Counted from the stretch's first letter, positions 15,928 through 24,799 are shown. The stretch is DNA of 64,000 bases from Alphaproteobacteria bacterium (GCA_016125455.1 WGLS01000001.1:62001-126000); one strand, 5' to 3'. The notes: generated from the sequence alone by a model not told the origin. Made by a program: numbers and translations.

Positions 15928-17207
15928 CGCCCTTCGCGCGAGGTTCCGATCGCGGCCCGAACGGCGTCAAGCGGGATCGCGTCGATCCGGGATGGTTCAT
16001 CCCGGTAGGTATTATATCCGTCCGACGTCGTCGCCATGAACATCGAATTAAGGATCGCCTCCTCGGTCGCTTCAATAGCGGCCTGGCTAAGGGGCGAGAA
16101 GAGATCGTTTGGCAGTTCAGCGATCTTTGAGACCTTGCTGCGGCGTTCGGGCGTGCGACGAACCTCGGCGTTGGACGAAAACGCGATTACATAATCGCCT
16201 GATCCATTGGTCATTGATGCGCCGGTCCGCGCGAGGCCGGCGAGTGCCCGCGCCGCAAGTCGTCGCAGATTGCGGTCCGACAGCGGCGCGTCAGTGGCGA
16301 CCACGATCATGATCGACCCGTCCGCGTCTCCCCTGTCGAGAACGTCCTTCAGATAGAACTGTCCGAGCATTTGGCCAAGCGGGACGCCATCGGCGACGAG
16401 TACGCCGCCGAAGTTGGACTGGACAAGGACGCCAACTGTCCAGCCGCCAAGCGACTTTGGCAATTTGCGCGAACTCGTGCCAATGCCGCCTTTCCAGCCG
16501 AACGCAATCGTCCCGGCGCCGGCCCCGACGGCCCCCTCGACCACCGGGCCGTTCCGGGCGATATAAATCGCGGTACGGATGAGCGCAGGCGTCAGGGCGC
16601 GAGCTCGAATGTCGTTGAGGCCGCCATCATTGGTCTCGCCAACGACCGCGTTGACCGAGCCGACGCGTTCATTGCCCGGCTGTTCGAGCGACCACTGAAC
16701 GATCGCCGCAGCCGCTTCCGGAACGTTCAGGGTGTTGGTCAGAACGATCGGCGTTTCGATTTCGCCAAGCTCCATGACCTGGGTCGACCCCGCTAGTTTG
16801 CCATAGCCATTGCCGACCACGATGGCCGCCGGCACTTTATCCCTGTAAAGATTGTCGCCGTGCGGCAGAATGGCGGTTGCCCCAGTGCGGATGCGTTCGC
16901 CCTCACGTCGCGTAACGTGCCCAACGCGCACGCCGGCGACATCGGTAATGGCGTTAAGCGCGCCCGGCTCCAGGATGCCTGGGGCAAGCCCAAGCTCGCG
17001 GGCGCGCGCGCGAGGTTCTTCGCCGGCGGCGTTCATCAAGATCGAAGCTCCGAACAAAGCGGCGGCGAGAACGCTGCGAGCAAGGCGGCGCGCAGCGACG
17101 GCGAGGAACGCCCGGTGAGCGACTCCGAAACGTCGCGGACATTTCCGGGAACAATTTGGTGGGACCACGACCGCGCAAGACGCGAAGAGAGTTGCTTCAG
17201 CTTTCAT
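15924..17207 (-). CDS. P1 (DmpA/S58) family aminopeptidase
   Basis: A 427-residue Ntn-hydrolase-type peptidase. Family hallmarks are NAITDVAGVRVGH near the mature N-terminus and the self-cleavage/nucleophile region KGGIGTSSRKLP, where the second subunit begins at a Ser/Thr after autoprocessing. A Sec-like signal (RSVLAAALFGASILMNAAG) about 50 residues in suggests export. DmpA-type enzymes release N-terminal residues, including D-amino acids or beta-peptides. ATG 17207 follows a GGGGACGA ribosome site; a TTG lies 7 codons earlier. The long N-terminal lead before the hydrophobic stretch is unusual, so an internal start remains possible. Confidence 0.85.
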   Translation of the reverse strand: MKAEATLFASCAVVVPPNCSRKCPRRFGVAHRAFLAVAARRLARSVLAAALFGASILMNAAGEEPRARARELGLAPGILEPGALNAITDVAGVRVGHVTRREGERIRTGATAILPHGDNLYRDKVPAAIVVGNGYGKLAGSTQVMELGEIETPIVLTNTLNVPEAAAAIVQWSLEQPGNERVGSVNAVVGETNDGGLNDIRARALTPALIRTAIYIARNGPVVEGAVGAGAGTIAFGWKGGIGTSSRKLPKSLGGWTVGVLVQSNFGGVLVADGVPLGQMLGQFYLKDVLDRGDADGSIMIVVATDAPLSDRNLRRLAARALAGLARTGASMTNGSGDYVIAFSSNAEVRRTPERRSKVSKIAELPNDLFSPLSQAAIEATEEAILNSMFMATTSDGYNTYRDEPSRIDAIPLDAVRAAIGTSREGR

Positions 17208-17273
17208 TCGTCCCCGTCGGACGGCCAACTGCAGTCGTTGGCGATGATGGAACGAGCCGGCCGATGCGCAAAC

Positions 17274-17302
17274 GAAAAAGCCCGACCGTTTGCGGTCAGG
17301 CT
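17274..17302 (-). terminator. Rho-independent terminator of rpmI-rplT
   Basis: On the minus strand, AGCCTGACCG-CAAA-CGGTCGGGCT (one mismatch/wobble) is followed by TTTTTCG. It lies 26 bp beyond the rplT stop, so the ribosomal protein transcript likely ends here and does not reach pheS. Confidence 0.8.
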
Positions 17303-17327
17303 CTTGATCATTCGGCGCAGGCCTCGC

Positions 17328-17684
17328 CTACCCGAGCGCGGCCTTCGCCTTCTCAGCGATCGCCTTGAACGCCATCGGCTCTTTGACAGCGAGGTCGGCG
17401 AGCACCTTGCGGTCAACTTCTACGCCGGCCTTGGCCAACCCGTTGATCAGCAGCGAGTAGGTCATGCCCAGTTCGCGCGCGCCGGCGTTAATCCGCTGAA
17501 TCCAGAGCGACCTGAAATTGCGTTTCTTGGCGCGACGGTCGCGATAGGCGTACTGGCCGGCCTTTTCGACGGCCTGATTGGCGACGCGGAAGGTGTTCTT
17601 GCGGCGGCCGTAATAGCCTTTCGCCTTCTTAATGACTTTGCGATGCCGTGCATGGGCCGTAACGCCCCGTTTGACGCGTGACAT
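17328..17684 (-). CDS. rplT: 50S ribosomal protein L20
   Basis: 118 residues, [20 protein letters not shown], with the long basic N-terminal helix and the C-terminal globular part ([20 protein letters not shown]) of L20, an early 23S rRNA assembly protein that in many bacteria also represses its own operon. It follows rpmI with a 14-bp gap. Confidence 0.98.
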   Translation of the reverse strand: MSRVKRGVTAHARHRKVIKKAKGYYGRRKNTFRVANQAVEKAGQYAYRDRRAKKRNFRSLWIQRINAGARELGMTYSLLINGLAKAGVEVDRKVLADLAVKEPMAFKAIAEKAKAALG

Positions 17685-17698
17685 TTATCCAGCCTCCC

Positions 17699-17899
17699 CT
17701 ATCGGTTGTACGGCATGTATTTCTTCACGATCCTGGCGTCCGGGTCGGAAAGAAGGTCCATGCCGCGGTTTTGGCGGATGTTCTTTGGCGTGCGCTTGAT
17801 CATGCCGTGGCGCTTGCCGGCGACGCCGGCTTTGACTTTGCCGGTCGCCGTCATCTTGAAGCGCTTTTTCGCGCCCGATTTGGTCTTCAGTTTTGGCAT
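17699..17899 (-). CDS. rpmI: 50S ribosomal protein L35
   Basis: 66 residues, [20 protein letters not shown], ending [13 protein letters not shown]; full-length L35. First gene of the rpmI-rplT pair. infC, often the upstream partner, is not in this window; DUF3297 lies upstream on the same strand instead. Confidence 0.98.
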   Translation of the reverse strand: MPKLKTKSGAKKRFKMTATGKVKAGVAGKRHGMIKRTPKNIRQNRGMDLLSDPDARIVKKYMPYNR

Positions 17900-17921
17900 T
17901 TTGTTCTCTCAACGTAGAGGA

Positions 17922-17940
17922 GCGCCCCCGCTCGGGGCGC
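17922..17940 (-). promoter_or_regulatory. Leader hairpin upstream of rpmI
   Basis: In the mRNA sense, GCGCCCC-GAGCG-GGGGCGC forms a perfect 7-bp stem with a 5-nt loop, 22 nt before the rpmI ATG. It has no T run, so it is not a simple terminator. Its position suits an L20-type autoregulatory leader or an attenuator; this is inference from location and shape only. Confidence 0.4.
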
Positions 17941-18037
17941 GTTCAGAACCCCCAAGGCATGCCTTTGGCCCGGCGGTTCGGCGAAGCGGCGGCTTATAGC
18001 GGAAAAACGCACGCTCGCAAGGGCCGCGGCGGCAGGT

Positions 18038-18325
18038 TCAAGAGTCTTCGGATCTCATTTCATCGCGATAGAAGGGTTCGACCAACCCGCTGAATTTCAT
18101 CGTCAGCGGATTGCCCTTGCGATCGACCTTGTTGCCGAGCGAAACGCGAATCCAGCCTTCGGATACGCAATACTCCTCGACATTATTCCGGTCCTGGCCG
18201 TTGAAGCGGATCCCTACGTCGCAGGAAAGCACCGCTTCGTCATAGTGGGGGCTTTTCGGGTTAACCGAGAGTCGGTCTGGTAGGGTCGGCTTTTCCGGTG
18301 CGGCGGCGGCGGGTTCGTCGTTCAT
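18038..18325 (-). CDS. DUF3297 family protein
   Basis: 95 residues. The conserved block LPDRLSVNPKSPHY ... VGIRFNGQDRNNVEEYC-SEGWIRV ... VDRKGNPLTMKFSG matches the DUF3297 family of small glutathione-peroxidase-neighbour proteins found in proteobacteria; the function is unknown. A low-complexity Pro/Ala N-terminus precedes it. It lies 138 bp upstream of rpmI on the same strand and may be separately transcribed. Confidence 0.85.
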   Translation of the reverse strand: MNDEPAAAAPEKPTLPDRLSVNPKSPHYDEAVLSCDVGIRFNGQDRNNVEEYCVSEGWIRVSLGNKVDRKGNPLTMKFSGLVEPFYRDEMRSEDS

Positions 18326-18444
18326 GTCAGATCCGGCTCTTGTCGAGGGTGAAATCGGTCATTTCGACCCGGGATGCAGCGGGTTAGGCTGGCGATGCGC
18401 GGCGCATGATGAGAAGAATCGAAACCGCGCCCTGGGGCGGCGTT

Positions 18445-19470
18445 ATGATGTCGAGAAACAAGTTCCGCAAGGCTGGATTCTGGCGAAGGGCCAGCCGGGG
18501 CTTCGCCTTGGCCACGCTGGCGCTCGGCCTCACGGTTGGCGGCTGCGAGAGCCTGCGGGCGCCTGCGGGGACGGACACCGCGGCGGCCGACGAGCCTCGC
18601 GGCCCAGCCTGGCAGGGAACCTATCGCGTCGATTATGGCGGCCGGCCAGTTATTGGCGTGATGGTAAACGGGCGCGGCCCATTCGATTTCGTCGTTGACA
18701 CCGCCGCCACGAAGTCAGCCGTTTTCCGCAATCTCGCTGACCAGCTCGACCTCGAAACGTCGCCAACATCCACAAGGGTTTTCAGTCTGGTCGGCGTGCA
18801 GCAGCGTCCGACCGCCCGGCTTGACCGGATCGCCCTTGCCGGCGCGAGCCGGTCGGATTTTCAGGTTGTCGTGTTCGAGGACTGGACCGATCTGCCGGAA
18901 ACGCCGCAAGGCGTGCTCGGCCTCGACGTCCTCGCCCGCTACGTTGTTGAGTTTGACGTTCAGCAGCGACGCCTTACGCTCCACTATCCTTCGGCGTCGC
19001 CGGATTTCGAAGAGCGCGGCTGGCCGCAAACCGCAATCTTTGCAACCGATTTCGGGCTTTCCGGCCCGCCCTTGTTTCAGGCTCCGGGGCGGCTGGCGTC
19101 GTACCGGTTTCCTATGCTGATCGATACCGGGTCAGAGTTGTCGCTCATCAACCCGGTCTTGATGGACAGGCTGCTGACGCCGAATGTCGTCTACGACATT
19201 ACGGCGCGCGCCACCCGGTTCGCCGATGCGCTGGAAGAAAGCACGGAGGTGTATCGCATGCCCTATGCCGGGCTCGTGACCGGCGGCATTGGCTGGGGCG
19301 ACGGCGTGTTCTACGCGACGAGCGCGCGGATATTCCGCGACCTCGAGGTCGCCGACAGGATGTACGGCCTTCTCGGCTTCGACATTCTCGGTCGCCGCTC
19401 AATGGCAATCGATTTCCCGGGCCGCGTTATGTACGCTTCGCCCGTAACGCCGCCGTCAGCGGCGAAATAG
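18445..19470 (+). CDS. Putative lipoprotein with two retropepsin-like aspartic protease domains
   Basis: A 341-residue exported protein. A basic N-terminus and hydrophobic helix end in LTVGGC, a loose lipobox. Two copies of a clan AA aspartyl protease half follow: VVDTAATKSAVF (about residue 88) and LIDTGSELSLI (about residue 230), each followed by a hydrophobic-Gly flap/ILG-like segment (GVLGLDVLARY; GLLGFDILGRR). One chain thus carries both halves of the active site, like pepsins, although the first motif is DTA instead of DTG. The start is uncertain between 18406, 18445 and 18448; the later ones give a normal signal length. It is 13 bp ahead of the amidohydrolase gene. Confidence 0.75.
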   Translation: MMSRNKFRKAGFWRRASRGFALATLALGLTVGGCESLRAPAGTDTAAADEPRGPAWQGTYRVDYGGRPVIGVMVNGRGPFDFVVDTAATKSAVFRNLADQLDLETSPTSTRVFSLVGVQQRPTARLDRIALAGASRSDFQVVVFEDWTDLPETPQGVLGLDVLARYVVEFDVQQRRLTLHYPSASPDFEERGWPQTAIFATDFGLSGPPLFQAPGRLASYRFPMLIDTGSELSLINPVLMDRLLTPNVVYDITARATRFADALEESTEVYRMPYAGLVTGGIGWGDGVFYATSARIFRDLEVADRMYGLLGFDILGRRSMAIDFPGRVMYASPVTPPSAAK

Positions 19471-19483
19471 GGGACGCGCCTTC

Positions 19484-20830
19484 ATGATACGACAACTGAC
19501 CGCCGACGTCGTCGGCAACGGCCGGCGATGCGCCGCGGCGATTGGCCTGGCGATTGCAATCGCCGTACCTGCCGAGGCCGCCGACTACGCGATTGTCTAC
19601 GCCGGCAAGCTGCTGGCGAAGCCCGGCGAGGCGCCCCTGACAAACCAGACGGTCGTAATTAAGGACGGCGTCGTCGACCGCGTCGCGGCGGGTCAATTAA
19701 CTGCAGACGATCTTGGGACAGAGGATCCAGATTCCGTCCGCATCTACGATCTCTCTGAGTTTTTCGTCTTGCCCGGATTGACCGACGGCCACGTACACAT
19801 CACCAGCGAACTCGGGCCGGACGGCAAAGTCGCCTATGTGGAACGGTCGGACCCAGACTGGGCGATCGTAGGCGCCGGTTACGCGCGAAAAACTCTCATG
19901 GCGGGGTTCACCACCGTACGTGACCTCGGCGCGCGCGGCGGGGACGCGGTCTTCGCCTTGCGCGATGGAATCGCGCGCGGCGACGTGGTCGGCCCGCGGA
20001 TCTTTGCGTCCGGCGACACCATCTCTCCGACCGGAGGGCATGGCCAGGCCCATGGCTATCGCGATGACGTCATGCATTTGCTCCACTCGACCGGCGTGTG
20101 CGACGGCGCCGCAGAGTGCCGCAAGGCGGTGCGCACGCAGGTGCGCCGGTCGGCTGACCACATTAAGCTCGTCGCGACAGGCGGCGTTCTGTCAGAAACG
20201 GCGGCGGGAACCGGCCAGCAATTCTTCGAAGACGAGCTAAAGGCGATTATGGATACCGCCCACAGCCTCGGCCGGAAGGTCACGGCGCACGCCCACGGCG
20301 CCGACGGCATAAATTCGGCTCTGCGGGCCGGCGTTGATTCAATCGAGCACGGATCGTTTGCCAATGAAGAGTCATTCGACCTGATGAAGGAGAAAGGCGC
20401 CTATTTGGTCCCGACAATCCTTGCCGGCGTGACCGTCGCTGAGATTGCCAACGATCCGGAATCTTTCTTTCCGGCGCCGATCCGCGCAAAGGCAAAACAG
20501 GTCGGTCCGCAGATCATCGACACCGTGCGCAAGGCGCACGCGGCCGGCGTGCCGATTGCATTCGGCACTGACACCGGCGTGTCGAAGCATGGCGACAATG
20601 CGCGTGAATTCGAACTCCTGGTCGAGGCCGGCCTGACGCCGATGGAGGCGATTGCGGCGGCGACCGTGAAAATCGCGGACAATATGGGCAGGTCGGCGAT
20701 GCTAGGCACCGTCGAGCCGGGCAAGGTTGGCGATCTCGTCGCGGTCAATGGCGATCCGCTCAACAGCATCAGTGAGCTGAGGGATATCGACTTCGTGATG
20801 AAGGACGGCGTCGCGTACAAGACGCCCTGA
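19484..20830 (+). CDS. Exported amidohydrolase (imidazolonepropionase/prolidase-like)
   Basis: A 448-residue metal-dependent hydrolase of the amidohydrolase superfamily. The signal peptide ends AVPAEA-AD. Metal-site motifs are DGHVHI (HxH), the TGG segment around KLVATGG where the bridging Lys lies, THAHGAD (His), SIEHGSF (His) and FGTDTGV (Asp), all present. Relatives annotated as Xaa-Pro dipeptidase-like amidohydrolases hydrolyse dipeptides or cyclic amides in the periplasm. AGGGGACG before the ATG supports the start. It is probably co-transcribed with the aspartic protease-like lipoprotein, suggesting envelope peptide turnover. Confidence 0.85.
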   Translation: MIRQLTADVVGNGRRCAAAIGLAIAIAVPAEAADYAIVYAGKLLAKPGEAPLTNQTVVIKDGVVDRVAAGQLTADDLGTEDPDSVRIYDLSEFFVLPGLTDGHVHITSELGPDGKVAYVERSDPDWAIVGAGYARKTLMAGFTTVRDLGARGGDAVFALRDGIARGDVVGPRIFASGDTISPTGGHGQAHGYRDDVMHLLHSTGVCDGAAECRKAVRTQVRRSADHIKLVATGGVLSETAAGTGQQFFEDELKAIMDTAHSLGRKVTAHAHGADGINSALRAGVDSIEHGSFANEESFDLMKEKGAYLVPTILAGVTVAEIANDPESFFPAPIRAKAKQVGPQIIDTVRKAHAAGVPIAFGTDTGVSKHGDNAREFELLVEAGLTPMEAIAAATVKIADNMGRSAMLGTVEPGKVGDLVAVNGDPLNSISELRDIDFVMKDGVAYKTP

Positions 20831-20901
20831 TCGAAGCCCGCTCGTCGAGCAACGTCGTCCTGCGCGCGCTAGCGAGCGGACCATCGGATTGGCGACAGGC
20901 G

Positions 20902-21759
20902 CTACGTCTTTTCGTCGCTCCATTCTTCGGCCACCACAGCGACGACAGCGACTGCTACCGCCGCCAGCCCGACAAGCCGCAATAACGGTCCATCGCGCCC
21001 CCTGCTTTCAGGCTCCAGTCGTTCAGCGGCGATGAAAGTCGTCGCAGCGGCGATCATGGTTGGCGGCGCGGCCAGAAGGATGATGGTCCAGAGTTCCTTA
21101 GGGGCCGTGACGAGACGATCGAGCAGTGACAAGCCGATAACGGCGCCCGCCCGCTCAAATCGCAATGCGTCCTCAAAACCGAGCCAGAATGGCCCGCCGT
21201 CGAGCAAGGCCCGCCAAACAACAAAGAACAGGAATGCGACGCACAATGTCGTCCAGACGGCCATGCCGGCGAACGTCCCGAACGGCCGCTCTCGCTTGAC
21301 CAACCAGTTCTGCCAAAGAAGCAGTATCGTCGCCAGGGTAAGTCCCGAGATGCAGATCGCGACAAACGGCCCGACAAGCTTGACGTCCGCCGACCAGACA
21401 GTTTCGACAATGGTCGCGTAGGCGTGCGACCAGTTCGCCAGAAAACTCGCCAGCGTCGAGACGATTAGTCCGGCGACCATGCCGCAAAGCGCCGCCCCAG
21501 CGGCGAATTGCGGTTCGCGCGCCCTTTCCGCGACCACCAGGGCGGCAATTGCAAGGAAATAGCTGAAGCACTGTTGCGGCGCGGCAATTTCGCCGAGCGG
21601 CGCAAACTGCGGCAACAGGCCTGCGAGCGCGAGCGTGGCGATGAGCAGGACGAGTTGAAGCGCAAGTAGCCCCATGGCGATCCTTGCGACGGACCCACGA
21701 GGTCGCATCCGTTCGGCCTCCTCCGGTTCCAAACTGCGTTCGGCAAATTCCCCCGCCAT
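20902..21759 (-). CDS. Multi-pass membrane protein, function unknown
   Basis: A 285-residue protein with about seven hydrophobic helices (first at GLLALQLVLLIATLALAGL, last at LVGLAAVAVAVVAVVA) and short polar loops. There are no transporter or enzyme signatures that I recognise. The N-terminus (MAGEFAERSLEPEEAERMR) is cytoplasmic and acidic. The start follows GGAGCAGGGAG. It diverges from the duplicated unknown protein gene at 21899. Confidence 0.6.
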   Translation of the reverse strand: MAGEFAERSLEPEEAERMRPRGSVARIAMGLLALQLVLLIATLALAGLLPQFAPLGEIAAPQQCFSYFLAIAALVVAERAREPQFAAGAALCGMVAGLIVSTLASFLANWSHAYATIVETVWSADVKLVGPFVAICISGLTLATILLLWQNWLVKRERPFGTFAGMAVWTTLCVAFLFFVVWRALLDGGPFWLGFEDALRFERAGAVIGLSLLDRLVTAPKELWTIILLAAPPTMIAAATTFIAAERLEPESRGRDGPLLRLVGLAAVAVAVVAVVAEEWSDEKT

Positions 21760-21898
21760 GGCTCCCTGCTCCCCTCAATCCCCATTCACCCGTTGCGATT
21801 TACAACGCGGAACGCAACAACGCGCCAATGCCCTTTACGTCAATCTTAACGTCTCCGCCGCCAGAATTAACAACGCAAGCTTTCCGGGGAGACGGGCG

Positions 21899-22876
21899 AT
21901 GGACGGCGAGGCGAATTTAGACAGACGGCTAACCGCCGTCGGCGCGGACGGATACGTAAGCGCCGACGACGTCATCTTTTTGAGAGGCGAGATCTTCCCG
22001 GACGGGATTCGCGCGCGCGACGAGCTAAGGAGCATTTTTGCGCTCGGCGAGCGCGCTCCCGATGGCGATCCGGAATGGCCGGAATTCTTTGCGGAGGCAT
22101 GCGCTGATTTCTTCCTGAATGAGGAAAAGCCAAGCGGCTACGTGACGAATGGAGACTTCGCGGCGCTGAAGGCGCTTGTAACCCGGGACGGGCGAAACGC
22201 CTCGCCCCTGGAGCTGAAGACCCTCGTGCGGCTTCTTGAAAAGGCCGTCGCGGCGCCGAATGAAATGACCGATTTTGTTGCGGATCAGATACGCGCCCAG
22301 TTCGCAACTAGCGCGGGACGCGCAATTGGCGCGAGCGACGCGTCGTTGATCAGGACGTTCCTTTATGCGTCGGGCGGATCGGGAACAATCGGCATCACGC
22401 GGGAAGAAGCCGAACTTCTGTTTGATCTCCATGACGCGACGGCCGGCCTCGAAAATTCTGACGAATGGCGTGAGCTTTTTGTCAAGGCGATCGCCGCCCA
22501 TTTGATGCAATACATCGGCTACCGCCCGGTTGCGCGCGAGGAAGCCTTGCGGCTAAACGCTTGGACAACGGATCATTCCGTTCGTCCTGGCCGTTTCCTT
22601 AGAGCCATGTTCGACGGCGGGTTCTCAGCCATTGCTTCGTCCTACCGACGCGAAAGACGGTGGTCGGACAAGAACGGCGAAGATGAAATCGGCGCGGAAA
22701 TAGCCCAGATGGTGACGGCGCGCGAAGCGGACTGGCTCGCCGACAGGATCGCCCGCAATGGCATTGTCGACGATGCGGAAAAGGCGTTGCTTGCCTATAT
22801 GTCGACGCTCGGCGCTGACCTCCCGCCAAAACTTGCCAGCATGGTCGAGGAAGTGTCGCCGGCCGCGACGGGCTGA
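21899..22876 (+). CDS. Conserved-looking protein of unknown function with internal duplication
   Basis: A 325-residue soluble acidic protein. It seems built from repeated units: GYVSADDVIFLRGEI / GYVTNGDFAALKALV / IGITREEAELLFDLH / GIVDDAEKALLAYM (short turn-helix units) and EWPEFFAEACADFFL / EWRELFVKAIAAHLM (helical units). The Gly-x-Val/Ile-[ST/D]-x3-[AED] pattern recalls EF-hand-like or TerB-like tandem folds, but no calcium loop is canonical. The frame is open back to 21674, yet that part overlaps the divergent membrane protein; ATG 21899 gives MDGEANLDRRLT. I cannot name a function. Confidence 0.65.
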   Translation: MDGEANLDRRLTAVGADGYVSADDVIFLRGEIFPDGIRARDELRSIFALGERAPDGDPEWPEFFAEACADFFLNEEKPSGYVTNGDFAALKALVTRDGRNASPLELKTLVRLLEKAVAAPNEMTDFVADQIRAQFATSAGRAIGASDASLIRTFLYASGGSGTIGITREEAELLFDLHDATAGLENSDEWRELFVKAIAAHLMQYIGYRPVAREEALRLNAWTTDHSVRPGRFLRAMFDGGFSAIASSYRRERRWSDKNGEDEIGAEIAQMVTAREADWLADRIARNGIVDDAEKALLAYMSTLGADLPPKLASMVEEVSPAATG

Positions 22877-22879
22877 GAT

Positions 22880-23380
22880 CTAGAACCCTGTCGACTTCTG
22901 CCGAAAATGCTCCCGGAATGACGCGACAACGTCGACCCAGGTGTCGATGTTACGAGCAACATTCTCCTTTGAGACGCCGCCCCGGAGTTCAATAACATAG
23001 TCGACGCCAACTTCGCCGCGATCAGCCACCACGTAGGCGCGGCCGAAAACCTGTCGCTCATTGAACGAATTGACGACGCTGTAGTCTTCAGGCGCCGCAT
23101 CCCGCCCAAGGGCAAAGTTGGCGAAGAAAAGAAGGGTTCCGCACGCGCCGCCCGAACAGTCCATCGCCCGGACAAAATAAAAGACATCGCCCGCTTCGAC
23201 CTTTGCAACCGGTGCGCCGGAATCGAGGTCCTCCATCATCGACGCAGCCATGCCGGCCGCCTCAAGCGCCGCGACGATGTCGGCCGCTGTCATGGACGAG
23301 GTCAACTGGGCGGACGCCGCGCCATTCACCGCTGCAAGGAAGGCCGCGATTGAAGCCGCCGTCCTTAATCCGTTTCGCAT
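22880..23380 (-). CDS. Secreted YbjN-domain protein
   Basis: 166 residues with a Sec signal (ending NGAASA-Q). The mature part resembles the YbjN/chaperone-like fold: TAADIVAALEAAGM, a ligand-facing strand region, the Cys pair DCSGGACGTLLF and a late VSFREH-type helix. YbjN-like exported proteins have no firm biochemical role. Its stop lies three bases past the convergent upstream gene's stop; its start is divergent from the MarR gene, and the two share the operator region at 23505-23528. Confidence 0.7.
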   Translation of the reverse strand: MRNGLRTAASIAAFLAAVNGAASAQLTSSMTAADIVAALEAAGMAASMMEDLDSGAPVAKVEAGDVFYFVRAMDCSGGACGTLLFFANFALGRDAAPEDYSVVNSFNERQVFGRAYVVADRGEVGVDYVIELRGGVSKENVARNIDTWVDVVASFREHFRQKSTGF

Positions 23381-23504
23381 AGAGCCCCCGCCCGAACTTT
23401 ACCAACCAACTCGCGAGAGCATGCCCGGTCCGCCGCCTATCCACAATCCTTCGAGGCGTCGTGTTGGCCCTTGTGCTTTCAGGCTGGCTGCTTGGGGCTC
23501 GACA

Positions 23505-23528
23505 ATATACTTCGCATATGAAATATAT
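23505..23528. promoter_or_regulatory. Inverted repeat, likely MarR operator
   Basis: ATATACTTC-GCATAT-GAAATATAT: 9-bp arms with one mismatch around a 6-bp centre, 34 bp upstream of the MarR-family ATG. MarR dimers bind inverted repeats of this size, usually in their own promoter. The A+T-rich arms contrast with the GC-rich surroundings. The site could also control the divergent YbjN gene. Confidence 0.6.
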
Positions 23529-23561
23529 GACGCAAGAGCGAAGCAGGGTTTCGACGAAGAG

Positions 23562-24047
23562 ATGGCGATCCGCATCTTTCATGCCCTTCAACGCGCCCAT
23601 GGGTCCGTTTTTCGAGCCGCCGACAAGTCGCTGAAGGCGGCGCTCGGGGTCTCGGCTACCCAGGCAGGCGTTCTGTTCTTTCTAGCCGACCGTGACGGCG
23701 CGCCGATCAGCGACATCGCCGAAGCGTTGTCGATGGGCAATTCGAGCCTTACTGGGTTGATCGACCGAATGGCGGCCCAGGGCCTCGTGACGCGCGGGGC
23801 CAGCAAGGATGATGGCCGCGTCGTGTGCGTCCACCTGCAACCGCTGGGCGAACAGATCGCGAAAGCGGCGATCGCGCCGACCCGCCGGATCAACGCAAAC
23901 CTGCTTAGCGGTTTCTCACGGACCGAGCGACGGACGATCGAACGCTTCCTGTTGAAGCTCGCAACAGACGCCCCGTCGGTCATTCGTGACGAGTGGTCGA
24001 AAGGCGAAGTCTCCCACAGTGTTCAGGCAAGGAAATCCACCGCATGA
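23562..24047 (+). CDS. MarR family transcriptional regulator
   Basis: 161 residues with a winged helix-turn-helix: SATQAGVLFFLADRDGAP, recognition helix region SMGNSSLTGLIDRMAAQGLV and the wing SKDDGRVVCVHL, all typical of MarR. The upstream frame to 23250 runs into the divergent YbjN gene, so ATG 23562 (after GAAGAG) is preferred. The stop overlaps the crotonase start as ATGA, so the two are translationally coupled. MarR proteins commonly sense aromatic or acyl ligands; coupling to an enoyl-CoA hydratase suggests an acyl-CoA or aromatic catabolite, by inference. Confidence 0.88.
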   Translation: MAIRIFHALQRAHGSVFRAADKSLKAALGVSATQAGVLFFLADRDGAPISDIAEALSMGNSSLTGLIDRMAAQGLVTRGASKDDGRVVCVHLQPLGEQIAKAAIAPTRRINANLLSGFSRTERRTIERFLLKLATDAPSVIRDEWSKGEVSHSVQARKSTA

Positions 24048-24799
24048 ATCAGCGAATTGAGATCGGCGTCGCCGACCGCGTCATGACGATCATGATGAAC
24101 CGGCCGGAACAAAAGAACGCCCTTGACCATCAGATGTATGCCGGCATGGCCGACGGCCTCGCCGAGGCGGACGCCCGCGAGGATGTCCGCGCCATCGTGA
24201 TTTCAGGGCGCGGCGACGCTTTTACGTCGGGCAACGACATCGCCGACTTCATGCAGCCCTTTCCGGACGGCGAGCCGCCAGCCTGGCGCTTCCTTTCGGC
24301 AATCCTCAGAGCGCAAAAGCCGATGTTTTGCGCGGTCAACGGCGCGGCCGTCGGCGTCGGCCTGACAATGCTGTTGCATGCCGACTTCGCGTTCGCCGCC
24401 GAAGAAGCCACCTTCAAGGTGCCTTTTGCCCGGCTTGGTCTTGTGCCGGAGGCCGCTTCGTCATTGCTGTTGCCGAAAGTGGTTGGGATGGCGATGGCCA
24501 ACGACATTTTGATCGCGGGCCGGACGCTTTCAGCCCGCGACGCGCTTCAGTCGGGCCTTATCTCGCGAATCTATCCCTCAGGTGATCTTCTTTCGGAGAC
24601 CATGAAAACCGCGCGCGAGGTCGCCAGCCTTGCGCCGACCGCCGTCGCAAGATCGAAGAGCCTGATCCGAGGCGACCGGGACCGGATTGCCGCCAGAATT
24701 CAGGAAGAAGGCGAGCTCTTCGCCGCCCAGCTACAATCTCCCGAATTCATGGAATCGGCGAGCGCCTTCCTGCAGAAACGAGCGCCAAACTTCGACTAG
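24044..24799 (+). CDS. Enoyl-CoA hydratase/isomerase (crotonase) family protein
   Basis: A 251-residue crotonase. The oxyanion-hole segments FTSGNDIADF and NGAAVGVGLTMLLHAD are present, as is LGLVPEAASSLLLPKVVG with a Glu at the catalytic position. The pattern is closest to PaaG/ECI2-like enoyl-CoA isomerases and hydratases of minor beta-oxidation or phenylacetate-type routes. ATG 24044 overlaps the MarR stop by four bases. It is likely regulated by that MarR protein through the operator upstream. Confidence 0.88.
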   Translation: MNQRIEIGVADRVMTIMMNRPEQKNALDHQMYAGMADGLAEADAREDVRAIVISGRGDAFTSGNDIADFMQPFPDGEPPAWRFLSAILRAQKPMFCAVNGAAVGVGLTMLLHADFAFAAEEATFKVPFARLGLVPEAASSLLLPKVVGMAMANDILIAGRTLSARDALQSGLISRIYPSGDLLSETMKTAREVASLAPTAVARSKSLIRGDRDRIAARIQEEGELFAAQLQSPEFMESASAFLQKRAPNFD

